64,000 nt of DNA from assembly GCF_001654925.1 (NCBI RefSeq), contig NZ_LXER01000022.1, positions 124,001 to 188,000 on the forward strand, read 5' to 3'. Position 1 is the stretch's first letter, and every line of letters starts with the position of its first letter. This DNA comes from Buttiauxella brennerae ATCC 51605. GTDB lineage: Bacteria > Pseudomonadota > Gammaproteobacteria > Enterobacterales > Enterobacteriaceae. The notes under the pieces are model-generated. The model was not told the origin of the DNA and searched no databases. It saw only the letters and a list, made by a program, of their open reading frames with translations. Positions 10,601-18,273 of this stretch are shown in pieces. The position numbers and the translations under genes are program-made.

Positions 10601-10727
10601 AATACCCTAAATAATTCGAGTTGCATTGAGGCGGCAAGAGAATGAGTCCCGATGAGCTTACATAAGTAAGTGATTCGGGTGAGTGAACGTAGCCAACAAA
10701 GATGCAACTTGAAGTATGACGGGTATA
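10601..10727 (+). repeat. ERIC repeat 1 (intergenic repeat unit)
   Basis: This 127-bp element matches the ERIC family: ends ATACCCT...GGGTATA and core GAGCTTACATAAGTAAGTGA, forming one long imperfect hairpin. It lies 27 bases before the start codon of the PTS gene, so it forms part of that transcript's leader. Confidence 0.93.
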
Positions 10728-10754
10728 GCCAAAGTAATAATAAGAGACTGCTAA

Positions 10755-12299
10755 ATGAAAAGTGCCGTTAATGCCTTACAAAACTTCGGAAAATCGCTCT
10801 ACGGCCCAGTGCTTATTTTACCCATCGTCGGTTTATTTATCGCGTTTGGTAATGTATTAGGCAATGGAAACCTGGCCGAGTACTTACCTTTCCTCGGTCA
10901 CTCTTCTATTCAGCATACGGGTGTGCTGATCGCTAAATCTGCCGTTTCGGTACTGGCAAACCTGGCTCTGGTGTTTGGCGTTGGGATCCCAATTGGCCTT
11001 GCTGCAAAAGACAAAGGCTATGCAGCATTGATTGGCCTGGTCACTTTTATCGTCTTCATTAATGCGATGAACGTAACGCTGCAATTGCAGGGTGAATTAG
11101 CACCTGCCGACCAAATGCGGGCCGCAGGGCAAAGCATGGTTTTAGGTGTGCAAGTGCTTGAGATGGGTGTTTTTGCCGGGATACTGACCGGGGCGCTTTC
11201 AGGATATCTGTACAACCGCTATTCCGGCGTACAGTTTTCTGGCGCGATGGCCATTTACTCCGGCCACTGTTTTGTTGCGATTATTATGCTTCCGGTTTCA
11301 ATGCTGCTTGGCGTAGTGATGAGCGAGCTTTGGCCGTTTGCTCAACATGGAATCAGCGCACTGGCATTAGCGATTAAAGGTGCCGGGGCATTTGGCGTTG
11401 CTATCTACGGTTTCCTCGAACGCATTCTGGTGCCAACGGGTCTACATCACCTTGTTTATACCCCATTCCTGTATACCGAATTAGGCGGGACTGCCGATGT
11501 TTGCGGCAGTGTTTACCAGGGAGCGCGCAATATTTACTTCGCGGAAATGGCGTGTCCGAGCGTCCATCAACTTAGCAGCACCGTCGTGTGGGATGCTCGC
11601 GGCATAAGCAAAATGTTCGGCCTGCCTGCTGCGGCACTCGCCATGTATATGACGGCGAAACCTGAGCGCAAAGCGGCAGCCAAAGCCATTCTCATTCCCG
11701 CAGCGTTGACCTCCATGCTGGTTGGCGTGACTGAGCCGCTGGAGTTTTCCTTCCTGTTTGTCGCCCCACTGCTGTTCGGCGTGCACGCGGTACTGACTGG
11801 TATTGGCATGATGCTGTTCTATCTGTTGGGCGTTCACGCCATCGGTGCCAACGGAATTATCGATTTCATCCTCTATAACCTGCCGCTTGGCACTGAGAAA
11901 TCCAACTGGCCGATGTATATCGCAGTCGGGCTGGTGATGTCGGTTATCTATTTCCTGGTGTTCCGCTTCCTGATCCGCCGTTTCGATATGAAAACACCGG
12001 GGCGTGAGAGCGACGACCAGGAGACAAAACTGTATAGCAAACAAGAGTATCAAGCCAAAGGCAGCAACGATGGCTTGGGTGAAGCGATTATCGAAGGCCT
12101 CGGTGGCCGGGCCAATATTGAAGTGGTCGACAACTGTTACACCCGCTTGCGAGTCACGGTGCGGGATGTGTCAGTTATCAACGAGCCCCGCCTGAAATCA
12201 ACAGGCGCGAAAGGGGTCATTAAACAAGGTAATAACGTTCAGGTGGTCTACGGGCTGCATGTCAAAAAAATGCGTGAAGCAGTAGAGACATTTCTCTAA
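10755..12299 (+). CDS. PTS EIICB component, alpha-glucoside/maltose type
   Basis: This inner-membrane permease would import and phosphorylate an alpha-glucoside. The 514-residue protein has an EIIC domain (about 1-400) with roughly ten hydrophobic segments and the substrate-channel motifs ILVPTGLHH and GVTEPLEF. A linker (KTPGRESDDQ) leads to a C-terminal EIIB domain with phospho-acceptor C461 in DNCYTRLRV. No EIIA domain is present, so phosphate would come from Crr (EIIA-Glc), as for MalX/AglA-type permeases. The linker and EIIB resemble Klebsiella AglA, but the EIIC loops are shorter, so I leave the symbol blank. The RBS is AAGAGA before ATG 10755. The gene is 11 bases upstream of the phospho-glycosidase gene and absent from this position in E. 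coli. Confidence 0.88.
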   Translation: MKSAVNALQNFGKSLYGPVLILPIVGLFIAFGNVLGNGNLAEYLPFLGHSSIQHTGVLIAKSAVSVLANLALVFGVGIPIGLAAKDKGYAALIGLVTFIVFINAMNVTLQLQGELAPADQMRAAGQSMVLGVQVLEMGVFAGILTGALSGYLYNRYSGVQFSGAMAIYSGHCFVAIIMLPVSMLLGVVMSELWPFAQHGISALALAIKGAGAFGVAIYGFLERILVPTGLHHLVYTPFLYTELGGTADVCGSVYQGARNIYFAEMACPSVHQLSSTVVWDARGISKMFGLPAAALAMYMTAKPERKAAAKAILIPAALTSMLVGVTEPLEFSFLFVAPLLFGVHAVLTGIGMMLFYLLGVHAIGANGIIDFILYNLPLGTEKSNWPMYIAVGLVMSVIYFLVFRFLIRRFDMKTPGRESDDQETKLYSKQEYQAKGSNDGLGEAIIEGLGGRANIEVVDNCYTRLRVTVRDVSVINEPRLKSTGAKGVIKQGNNVQVVYGLHVKKMREAVETFL

Positions 12300-12310
12300 A
12301 GGAGTCAATG

Positions 12311-13675
12311 ATGTTTAAACCCCCGTTTATTTTGTCCATTGCCGGTGGTGGCAGTACTTACACTCCGGGCATTGTTAAAAGCCTGATGGTGCGCCTGGCC
12401 GATTTCCCGTTAGCTGAGATTCGCCTTTACGATATTGATGGTGAGCGCCAGTCGGTCATTGCTCCGGTGGTAGAGAAAGTCATTCGTGACCATAGCCAAA
12501 GCATCAAATTTACTGTCACCACCGACCCGGAAGTCGCCTTTAGCGGTGCCCATTTTGTCTTCGCACAAATGCGCGTCGGGCAATATAAAATGCGTGAGCA
12601 GGATGAAAAAATCCCGCTACGTCATGGTGTGGTTGGGCAGGAAACCTGTGGGCCAGGCGGCCTGGCATATGGCCTGCGCACCATTTTGCCGATGGTTGAA
12701 TTGTGTGATTTTGTCGAACGTTACGCGAACCAAAAAGCATGGATTGTGAACTACTCCAACCCGGCGGCAATTGTGGCTGAAGGCGTGCGCCGCTTGCGTC
12801 CAAACGCCCGAGTGCTCAATATTTGTGATATGCCGGTTGCGGCAATGCGCAATATGGGTGCCATCCTCGGGGTTGATCGCCATAAGCTTGAAGTCGATTA
12901 CTTCGGCCTGAACCATTTCGGCTGGTTTACCCGCGTGCTGGTTGATGGCGAAGACCGCCTGCCAGAGCTGCGCCGCCATATCGCTAAGTTTGGTCTGCTG
13001 ACCGAAGATGCCGCGCAAACCGATCCACAGCATTCGGACCCGTCGTGGGTGAAAACCTGGCGCCATATCAAACCGATTATGGATCATTTCCCGGAATTCC
13101 TGCCGAACCCATATTTGCAGTATTACCTGATGCCGAACGATATCGTCGAGCATCAAAACCCGGACTATACCCGCGCTAATGAAGTGATGGATGGGCGCGA
13201 GAAGAAACTGTTTGCCGCAGCCGCCGAATACAAGCAAACCGGTATTTTGCCGGATGCCTTCCACGTTGGTGTGCACGGGGCGTTTATCGTTGATGTCGCC
13301 TGTTCTCTGGCCTTTGATTTACGCCAGCGCCATCTGGTTATTGTGGAAAACAAAGGGGCGATTGCCAACCTGCCGTATGACGCCATGGTGGAAGTCCCGG
13401 CTTACATCACATCGGAAGGCCCAGAGCCTGTGCGCATGGGTGCGGTTCCGCTGTTCCATCAGACATTATTGATGCAGCAGCTAGCTTCTGAACAATTGCT
13501 GGTTGAAGCCACTATCGAAGGCAGCTACGAGAAAGCATTGCAGGCGTTTACGCTCAACCGCACCGTGCCGACCATGCAACATGCAAAAGCGATTCTCGAC
13601 GATATGATTGAAGCTAATCGTGATTACTGGCCGCAGTTGCAACAAGCGTGGAAAGATGGCGAAGCCGTGAAATAG
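12311..13675 (+). CDS. 6-phospho-alpha-glucosidase, glycoside hydrolase family 4
   Basis: GH4 enzymes hydrolyse phosphorylated disaccharides by a redox-elimination route needing NAD+ and a divalent metal. The protein begins with a Rossmann motif (SIAGGGSTYTPG, residues 9-20). The metal-binding cysteine C172 lies in NICDMP and the metal-binding H202 in FGLNHFGW. The C-D-M-P form is the signature of alpha-specific members (GlvA, AglB), whereas beta-specific ChbF-type enzymes carry C-N-V-P. The product would be glucose 6-phosphate plus a hexose, acting on the sugar delivered by the upstream EIICB. The RBS GGAG at 12301 fits the second ATG (12311) better than the ATG at 12308; the latter would add one Met. 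454 residues. Confidence 0.9.
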   Translation: MFKPPFILSIAGGGSTYTPGIVKSLMVRLADFPLAEIRLYDIDGERQSVIAPVVEKVIRDHSQSIKFTVTTDPEVAFSGAHFVFAQMRVGQYKMREQDEKIPLRHGVVGQETCGPGGLAYGLRTILPMVELCDFVERYANQKAWIVNYSNPAAIVAEGVRRLRPNARVLNICDMPVAAMRNMGAILGVDRHKLEVDYFGLNHFGWFTRVLVDGEDRLPELRRHIAKFGLLTEDAAQTDPQHSDPSWVKTWRHIKPIMDHFPEFLPNPYLQYYLMPNDIVEHQNPDYTRANEVMDGREKKLFAAAAEYKQTGILPDAFHVGVHGAFIVDVACSLAFDLRQRHLVIVENKGAIANLPYDAMVEVPAYITSEGPEPVRMGAVPLFHQTLLMQQLASEQLLVEATIEGSYEKALQAFTLNRTVPTMQHAKAILDDMIEANRDYWPQLQQAWKDGEAVK

Positions 13676-13779
13676 TTTTGCAATAAATACGAGGTACCTC
13701 GCGCACCTGGACATGGTTGCTTGTCGGTTGGGTGAAAAACACCGACAATCCGAGAGTAAATAACGATTCGGAGGCAACC
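13676..13779 (+). promoter_or_regulatory. sseA leader/intergenic region with stem-loop
   Basis: Between the glycosidase stop and sseA there is a 12-bp palindrome (13689-13700, CGAGGTACCTCG) and an 8-bp perfect inverted repeat, 13721-13728 with 13741-13748 (TTGTCGGT...ACCGACAA). No T-tract follows, so read-through from the agl genes into sseA is possible. A GGAGG-type RBS precedes ATG 13780. Confidence 0.4.
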
Positions 13780-14631
13780 ATGTCCACCACTTTCTTCGTT
13801 GCGGGCGACTGGCTCGCAGAACATATTAATGATGAGAACATCCAGATTATTGATGCTCGCATGGCACCTCCCGGCCAGGAGCATCGTGATGTCGCGGCCG
13901 AATACCGTGCCGGCCATCTGCCTGGCGCGGTGTTTTTCGATATTGAAGCCCTTTCCGACCACACCAGCCCTTTGCCACATATGATGCCGCGCGCTGAAGC
14001 CTTTGCTGTCGCCATGCGAGAGTTGGGTATCAGTAGTGATAAACATCTGGTCGTTTACGATGAAGGCAACCTGTTCTCCGTGCCGCGTGCATGGTGGATG
14101 CTGCGAACTTTCGGCGTGGAAAACGTATCGATTCTGGCAGGCGGTCTGGCCGACTGGCAGCGCGAAGAATTTCCCCTCCAGCAGGGTGATGTTGAATTGC
14201 CGGAAGGCGAGTTCGACGTGAATTTCGACCCGATGGTGATTAAGCGCCTGACCGATGTCTTACTGGTCAGCCATGAAGGCACCGCACAAATTGTTGATGC
14301 CCGTCCTGCTCCACGTTTTAACGCACAAGTCGATGAACCTCGCCCAGGTTTGCGACGCGGGCATATTCCTGGCGCCTTCAACGTTCCATGGAATGACCTG
14401 GTAGAAAACGGCCAACTGAAAACCACCGACGACTTGAACGAGATTTTCACCCGCCAGGGTGTCAGTTTTGAAAAACCGATTATCGCCAGTTGTGGTTCAG
14501 GCGTAACGGCCGCAGTGGTCGTTCTGGCGCTAACCACGCTTGGCGTTAACGGTGTTTCACTGTACGACGGGTCCTGGAGTGAATGGGGTGCACGACCGGA
14601 TTTACCCGTCGAACCCGCTCAAGCACAGTAA
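13780..14631 (+). CDS. sseA: 3-mercaptopyruvate sulfurtransferase
   Basis: SseA transfers sulfur from 3-mercaptopyruvate to cyanide or thiols and is one of the enterobacterial H2S-generating enzymes. The protein has two rhodanese domains. The active-site loop CGSGVTA carries catalytic C238, and this loop distinguishes mercaptopyruvate sulfurtransferases from thiosulfate rhodaneses (CRKGVTA). Start ATG 13780 follows a good RBS and gives 283 residues (E. coli 281); a longer upstream frame begins in non-conserved sequence. The neighbourhood is unusual. In E. coli sseA follows yfhM directly, but here it is bracketed by the agl-like genes upstream and an RpiR regulator that overlaps its stop codon by one base. 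Confidence 0.95.
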   Translation: MSTTFFVAGDWLAEHINDENIQIIDARMAPPGQEHRDVAAEYRAGHLPGAVFFDIEALSDHTSPLPHMMPRAEAFAVAMRELGISSDKHLVVYDEGNLFSVPRAWWMLRTFGVENVSILAGGLADWQREEFPLQQGDVELPEGEFDVNFDPMVIKRLTDVLLVSHEGTAQIVDARPAPRFNAQVDEPRPGLRRGHIPGAFNVPWNDLVENGQLKTTDDLNEIFTRQGVSFEKPIIASCGSGVTAAVVVLALTTLGVNGVSLYDGSWSEWGARPDLPVEPAQAQ

Positions 14632-15404
14632 TGGACAACCGACTGGCAGGCTTGCTGGAGCGCGGGGATTCTTTAACCCGCGCTGAATACCGCGTTCTCT
14701 CACACCTGACAAACCACCCATTGCTGGTTGGTAATATCACGGTGCGGGAACTCGCTCAGGTAACTTTTGTTTCCAGCGCCACCATTATGCGACTGTGCCA
14801 GAAGCTCGGATTTAGCGGTTACAGCGAGTTTATCTGGCACTGTAAGCAACTACTTTCCAGTACTCCGCATATTGCTAACCAACCTGCTCAGTCCGCCAGC
14901 GAAATGCCGGTTTTATTTGATCAGTTTGTCGATAATTACCGCCAGACTTTCCGTTGGGTCACGCCTGAACTGATGGAGAAGTTTGCGACATTACTGCGGG
15001 AAAAAGAGAGTTTCTTTTTGTACGGTGCCGGGTTTTCTTATTTATTCGCGGAATACCTGACCAAGAAACTTCAGGTGTTGGGGAAAACGGCGTTTATTTC
15101 CGGGCCGGGTGACAGTCGGGGCATCTTTTTAAGTAACGCCTCAAAGTATCAGGTGTTTATCGCCATTTCTCGCAGCGGTGAAACCGAGCAAGTATTGGAT
15201 AAGGCGCGGATCGCGCAAAATGTGGGGATGTCGATTGTGGCGTTCACGCGAGCATCGCCAAACAGTTTATCCGAACTGGCTGATGTGCATTTTCCGCTGT
15301 ATGACGAGGCAATCCACTATGCGGCAGAGGCCGCCGGGATCACCTCATTTGAGTCGAATCTGGTGATGCTGATTGATTTATTGCTGTTGCAGGCAACAGC
15401 ATAA
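14631..15404 (+). CDS. RpiR/MurR-family transcriptional regulator with SIS domain
   Basis: The 257-residue protein has an N-terminal RpiR helix-turn-helix domain (about 1-75, with VRELAQVTFVSSATIMRLCQ) and a C-terminal SIS sugar-phosphate-binding domain (about 110-240, AISRSGETEQVLDKA). RpiR regulators commonly control phosphosugar operons, and GlvR/AglR-type members regulate alpha-glucoside PTS genes. I infer that it regulates the PTS and GH4 genes upstream. The start ATG overlaps the sseA stop as TAATG, which points to translational coupling. The longer frame starting at 14583 lies inside sseA and was rejected. It ends 4 bases from the convergent sseB stop with no terminator visible between them. 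Confidence 0.9.
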   Translation: MDNRLAGLLERGDSLTRAEYRVLSHLTNHPLLVGNITVRELAQVTFVSSATIMRLCQKLGFSGYSEFIWHCKQLLSSTPHIANQPAQSASEMPVLFDQFVDNYRQTFRWVTPELMEKFATLLREKESFFLYGAGFSYLFAEYLTKKLQVLGKTAFISGPGDSRGIFLSNASKYQVFIAISRSGETEQVLDKARIAQNVGMSIVAFTRASPNSLSELADVHFPLYDEAIHYAAEAAGITSFESNLVMLIDLLLLQATA

Positions 15405-15408
15405 AAAA

Positions 15409-16185
15409 TCAGATAATCCGGTTGGTTTTAAAATCACGCAGGAAACTGCCCCAACGGCGTTCATAGAAAGGTGTAATGTGCGCCATCATAAAGTGGCTGA
15501 TGCCCTTCTCACCTTCCGCTACCAGGCAAATATCGACTGGCTCGTCGCCCGGTAAAGTGTCCGTTGCAACACTACCCGCCTGACGAATTATCGCGTCGAT
15601 ATCACCTTCAGCTTCAATACCAATCAGCAGGTTCGGTTGTTCATCTGCATGTTCTTTAATCGAGCAGATAAACGCACGCTTCACGGTTTTCAGGTTTTTA
15701 AACAGCGTGGTTAGGGAGTCGACCATTTGTGCCGGTGGCTCAGCCACTTCGGAAAGCAGCAAAGATGTCCCGCCATCCAGCACTTCCTGCTGAGTTAAAG
15801 GGTCACTTTCATCGCTTATCAAATGGGTGATTTCGCGCGGGGTAAATTCTTTACCAGTTGGCAATTTCGCGTTCAGGAACAGTGTCGCGCCCTGCGTCAT
15901 TTCAAATAGCGTACGCACTGGCATCACGACAAATGCCTGCTCGTGGCTGATGGCTTGTTGCAGCGCTTCAACGGAGGTGAAGAACGGAATGACCGAGGTG
16001 CCGTCATCTTTTTCCCAGTGCTGCAATTCGACTGCACTATCGGCGTCAATAGCTTCGCCTTCAGCGGCGGTACCCGGTACCCAAACGGTGGATTCCAGTA
16101 ACACGCGGAAGAATGCCGGGCGATGAGCGGGTTCAGTGGCGGCCTGCTCAAGCAGCGTTTCGAGTTCGTTTTTTGCTTCTGACAT
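15409..16185 (-). CDS. sseB: SseB family protein
   Basis: SseB was named as a sulfurtransferase-linked enhancer of serine sensitivity. Its biochemical role is unsettled. The 258 residues chosen (ATG 16185, MSEAKNELETLL) equal the E. coli length and residues are highly conserved throughout (STVWVPGTAA, FVVMPVRTLFEM, RRWGSFLRDF). The upstream in-frame extension of 52 codons reads through REP-like repeats and was rejected. No membrane segments or signal peptide are seen, so it is predicted cytosolic. It is downstream of pepB and now convergent with the inserted RpiR gene rather than next to sseA. Confidence 0.93.
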   Translation of the reverse strand: MSEAKNELETLLEQAATEPAHRPAFFRVLLESTVWVPGTAAEGEAIDADSAVELQHWEKDDGTSVIPFFTSVEALQQAISHEQAFVVMPVRTLFEMTQGATLFLNAKLPTGKEFTPREITHLISDESDPLTQQEVLDGGTSLLLSEVAEPPAQMVDSLTTLFKNLKTVKRAFICSIKEHADEQPNLLIGIEAEGDIDAIIRQAGSVATDTLPGDEPVDICLVAEGEKGISHFMMAHITPFYERRWGSFLRDFKTNRII

Positions 16186-16266
16186 GGTGGTTCCAGGGGA
16201 AAACAGAACGAGAATATGTTGGGTAGATAAATGGAGTGCTATCCACCGCTCGCTTACCAGCAATAT

Positions 16267-16346
16267 GGTGGATGTCGCTTCGCTAATCCACCCTACAACT
16301 GCTTTCATTACCTTCGTAGGTCGGATTAGCGTTAGCGACATCCGAC
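16267..16346. repeat. Pair of inverted REP-like hairpins
   Basis: Two related hairpins lie head to head between pepB and sseB. One reads GTAGGTCGGATTAGC... on the plus strand (16317-16346). The other reads GTAGGGTGGATTAGC... on the minus strand (16267-16296). Each starts with GTAG at the foot of a stem with a short loop containing GCGA. This is the organisation of REP doublets (BIMEs) mobilised by RAYT transposases. A more degenerate related segment may precede it (16241-16266). Confidence 0.75.
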
Positions 16347-16363
16347 ATTAACTTGAGGTAACG

Positions 16364-17650
16364 TTACTTTCCAGTCAACAGATTCGCAATCGCACGCACA
16401 CCAATGCCTGTTGCACCAGCAGACCACTGCTCAACGGCACCTTTACGGTACGTTGCCGAACAGTCAATGTGCAGCCAACCTGAATGATAGTTTTCCACGA
16501 AGTGGGACAAGAAGCCTGCCGCCGTGCTGGCACCCGCCGGGAATGAAGCATTGGAGGTGTTGTTCAGCTCTGCGAAGTTAGACGGCAACTGATTGCGGTG
16601 GAACTCAGCCAGCGGTAAACGCCAGAATGGTTCGTTTTCTGCCGCCGCACTAGCCATTAAACGGTTGACCAGCCCGTCGTCGAAGCTGAACAGCGCGTGG
16701 TAATCATTACCCAACGCCGTTTTCGCCGCACCCGTTAAGGTTGCGCAGTCGATGATCAGTTCTGGTTTTTGCGCACAAGCGTCGATCAAACCATCAGCCA
16801 ACACCAGGCGGCCTTCTGCGTCAGTATTCATGATCTCAACGGTTTTACCGTTGCGATATTTAATGATGTCGCCCAGTTTGAAGGCATTACCGCTCACCAG
16901 GTTGTCTGCGCAGCACAGGTACAGTTTCACACGCTTATCAAGACCGCGAGTGATTGCAAATGCCAGTGCACCGGTAATGGTGGCAGCGCCGCCCATATCG
17001 GACTTCATGGAATCCATGAATGCACTTTGCTTCATGCTGTAGCCGCCGGAATCGAAAGTGATACCTTTACCGACCAGGCAGGCATAAACCGGTGCATCAG
17101 GGTTGCCAGTTGGGTTGTAATCCAGCGCCAGTAACACAGGTGGGCGCTCGGAACCGCGGCCAACAGTATGGATACCCATATAGTTCTGCTCGCGCAGATC
17201 TTCGCCTTTGGTGATGCGGTAAGAAACATTATCGCAAGCCACGTCACACAGCAGATCAACAGCGCGGGAAGCCAGTTGCTCCGGGCCGAGCTCTTCAGCA
17301 GGCGTGTTAATGGTGTGGCGCACCCAGTCGATGATTTTCAGGCGGTTATTCAGCTCTTTTTGCTCGGTTTCGCCAAGCACAGCCCAGTCAACTTTGCGCG
17401 TGCCTTTCGGTGCACGGTAACCCAGCCAGAAAGCCCAGCTCTTTTCAACATCCCAGCCTTCACCTGCCAGCTGTACGTGTTTCAGGCCCTGGCCGTCAAT
17501 TTTACGTGCCGCACGTTGGATTAGCCCCAGGTCATCTTTGCCTGTCAGGTGCAGGGTAATTCCTTCGTCATTAATACTGTAAGCGGCTTTTTCGCCCCAA
17601 CGCGCATCGGCAGGCGACGTGGATAGCGTGATTTTCATGGCTTCTGACAT
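16364..17650 (-). CDS. pepB: Peptidase B, leucyl aminopeptidase family M17
   Basis: PepB is a broad-specificity cytosolic aminopeptidase with two metal ions. The 428-residue protein (E. coli 427) contains the family signature NTDAEGRL and the metal/active-site stretch [13 protein letters not shown], followed by KSDMGGAA. It lies just beyond the terminator of the isc operon and upstream of sseB on the same strand. The spacing suggests its own promoter in the 73-base gap to iscX. Confidence 0.97.
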   Translation of the reverse strand: MSEAMKITLSTSPADARWGEKAAYSINDEGITLHLTGKDDLGLIQRAARKIDGQGLKHVQLAGEGWDVEKSWAFWLGYRAPKGTRKVDWAVLGETEQKELNNRLKIIDWVRHTINTPAEELGPEQLASRAVDLLCDVACDNVSYRITKGEDLREQNYMGIHTVGRGSERPPVLLALDYNPTGNPDAPVYACLVGKGITFDSGGYSMKQSAFMDSMKSDMGGAATITGALAFAITRGLDKRVKLYLCCADNLVSGNAFKLGDIIKYRNGKTVEIMNTDAEGRLVLADGLIDACAQKPELIIDCATLTGAAKTALGNDYHALFSFDDGLVNRLMASAAAENEPFWRLPLAEFHRNQLPSNFAELNNTSNASFPAGASTAAGFLSHFVENYHSGWLHIDCSATYRKGAVEQWSAGATGIGVRAIANLLTGK

Positions 17651-17684
17651 TTTCTTTTCCTTATACTTTTCAGCTCATGCTTCA

Positions 17685-17714
17685 TATAAAAACGGGCCGC
17701 CTGAGGCAGCCCGC
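17685..17714 (-). terminator. Intrinsic terminator of the isc operon
   Basis: The GC-rich hairpin at 17693-17713 (CGGGC ... GCCCG with an internal GCC/GGC stem) is followed on the minus strand by TTTTTAT. It lies after the iscX stop and before pepB. Confidence 0.8.
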
Positions 17715-17723
17715 TTGGTTCAA

Positions 17724-17924
17724 TTAATCAGTCTCATCTAACCAGACTAACAGAATCGCTTCCAGAATTTTTTCATTGGATGCGCCTGGATCGTCATCAA
17801 AATCTTCCAAATCGCAGATCCACTGGTGCAGATCGGTAAAACGCACCGTTTTTGGATCAAGATCCGGGCGGCTGTCGTACAGCGCTTCGCCAATTTCGCG
17901 GCTATCGGTCCATTTCAGTCCCAT
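17724..17924 (-). CDS. iscX: Fe-S assembly modulator IscX
   Basis: IscX is a small acidic protein that binds IscS and iron and modulates the rate of cluster assembly. The 66-residue sequence ([17 protein letters not shown], then [14 protein letters not shown]) is nearly identical to the E. coli protein, with the acidic iron-binding helix and the C-terminal LLVWLDE. It is the last gene of the isc operon, 12 bases after fdx, and is followed by a terminator. Confidence 0.97.
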   Translation of the reverse strand: MGLKWTDSREIGEALYDSRPDLDPKTVRFTDLHQWICDLEDFDDDPGASNEKILEAILLVWLDETD

Positions 17925-17936
17925 AAGCTACTCCTG

Positions 17937-18272
17937 TTAGTGCTCACGTGCATGGTTGATGGTGTAACGTGGCATTTCAACAACCAGGTCTTCATCAGTC
18001 ACGCGAGCCTGGCAGCTTAAGCGGCTTTCAGGCTCGAGGCCCCAGGCCTTGTCCAGCATGTCGTCTTCATCTTCCGTGCTTTCAGCAAGGGAGTCGAAGC
18101 CTTCACGCACGACACAGTGGCAAGTGGTGCAGGCACAGGATTTTTCACAGGCGTGTTCAATCTCGATGCCGTTGCGCAGTGCAACGTCAAGAATGGTTTC
18201 ACCGACATTCGCTTCCAAAACTGCACCATCTGGACACAAATCCTGATGAGGCAGAAAAACAATCTTTGGCAT
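17937..18272 (-). CDS. fdx: [2Fe-2S] ferredoxin of the ISC system
   Basis: This ferredoxin delivers electrons for sulfane-sulfur reduction during cluster assembly on IscU. The 111-residue protein carries the adrenodoxin-type ligand set C42, C48, C51 and C87 (ACEKSCACTTCHCVV, then RLSCQARV). It starts one base after the hscA stop and precedes iscX, the conserved order. It is a vertebrate-type (adrenodoxin-like) rather than plant-type ferredoxin. Confidence 0.98.
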   Translation of the reverse strand: MPKIVFLPHQDLCPDGAVLEANVGETILDVALRNGIEIEHACEKSCACTTCHCVVREGFDSLAESTEDEDDMLDKAWGLEPESRLSCQARVTDEDLVVEMPRYTINHAREH

Positions 18273-18273
18273 G

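Noticed and set aside
16186-16341. 52-codon N-terminal extension of sseB
   Set aside because: The extension is encoded by REP-like repeats. The ATG at 16185 gives the conserved 258-residue protein.
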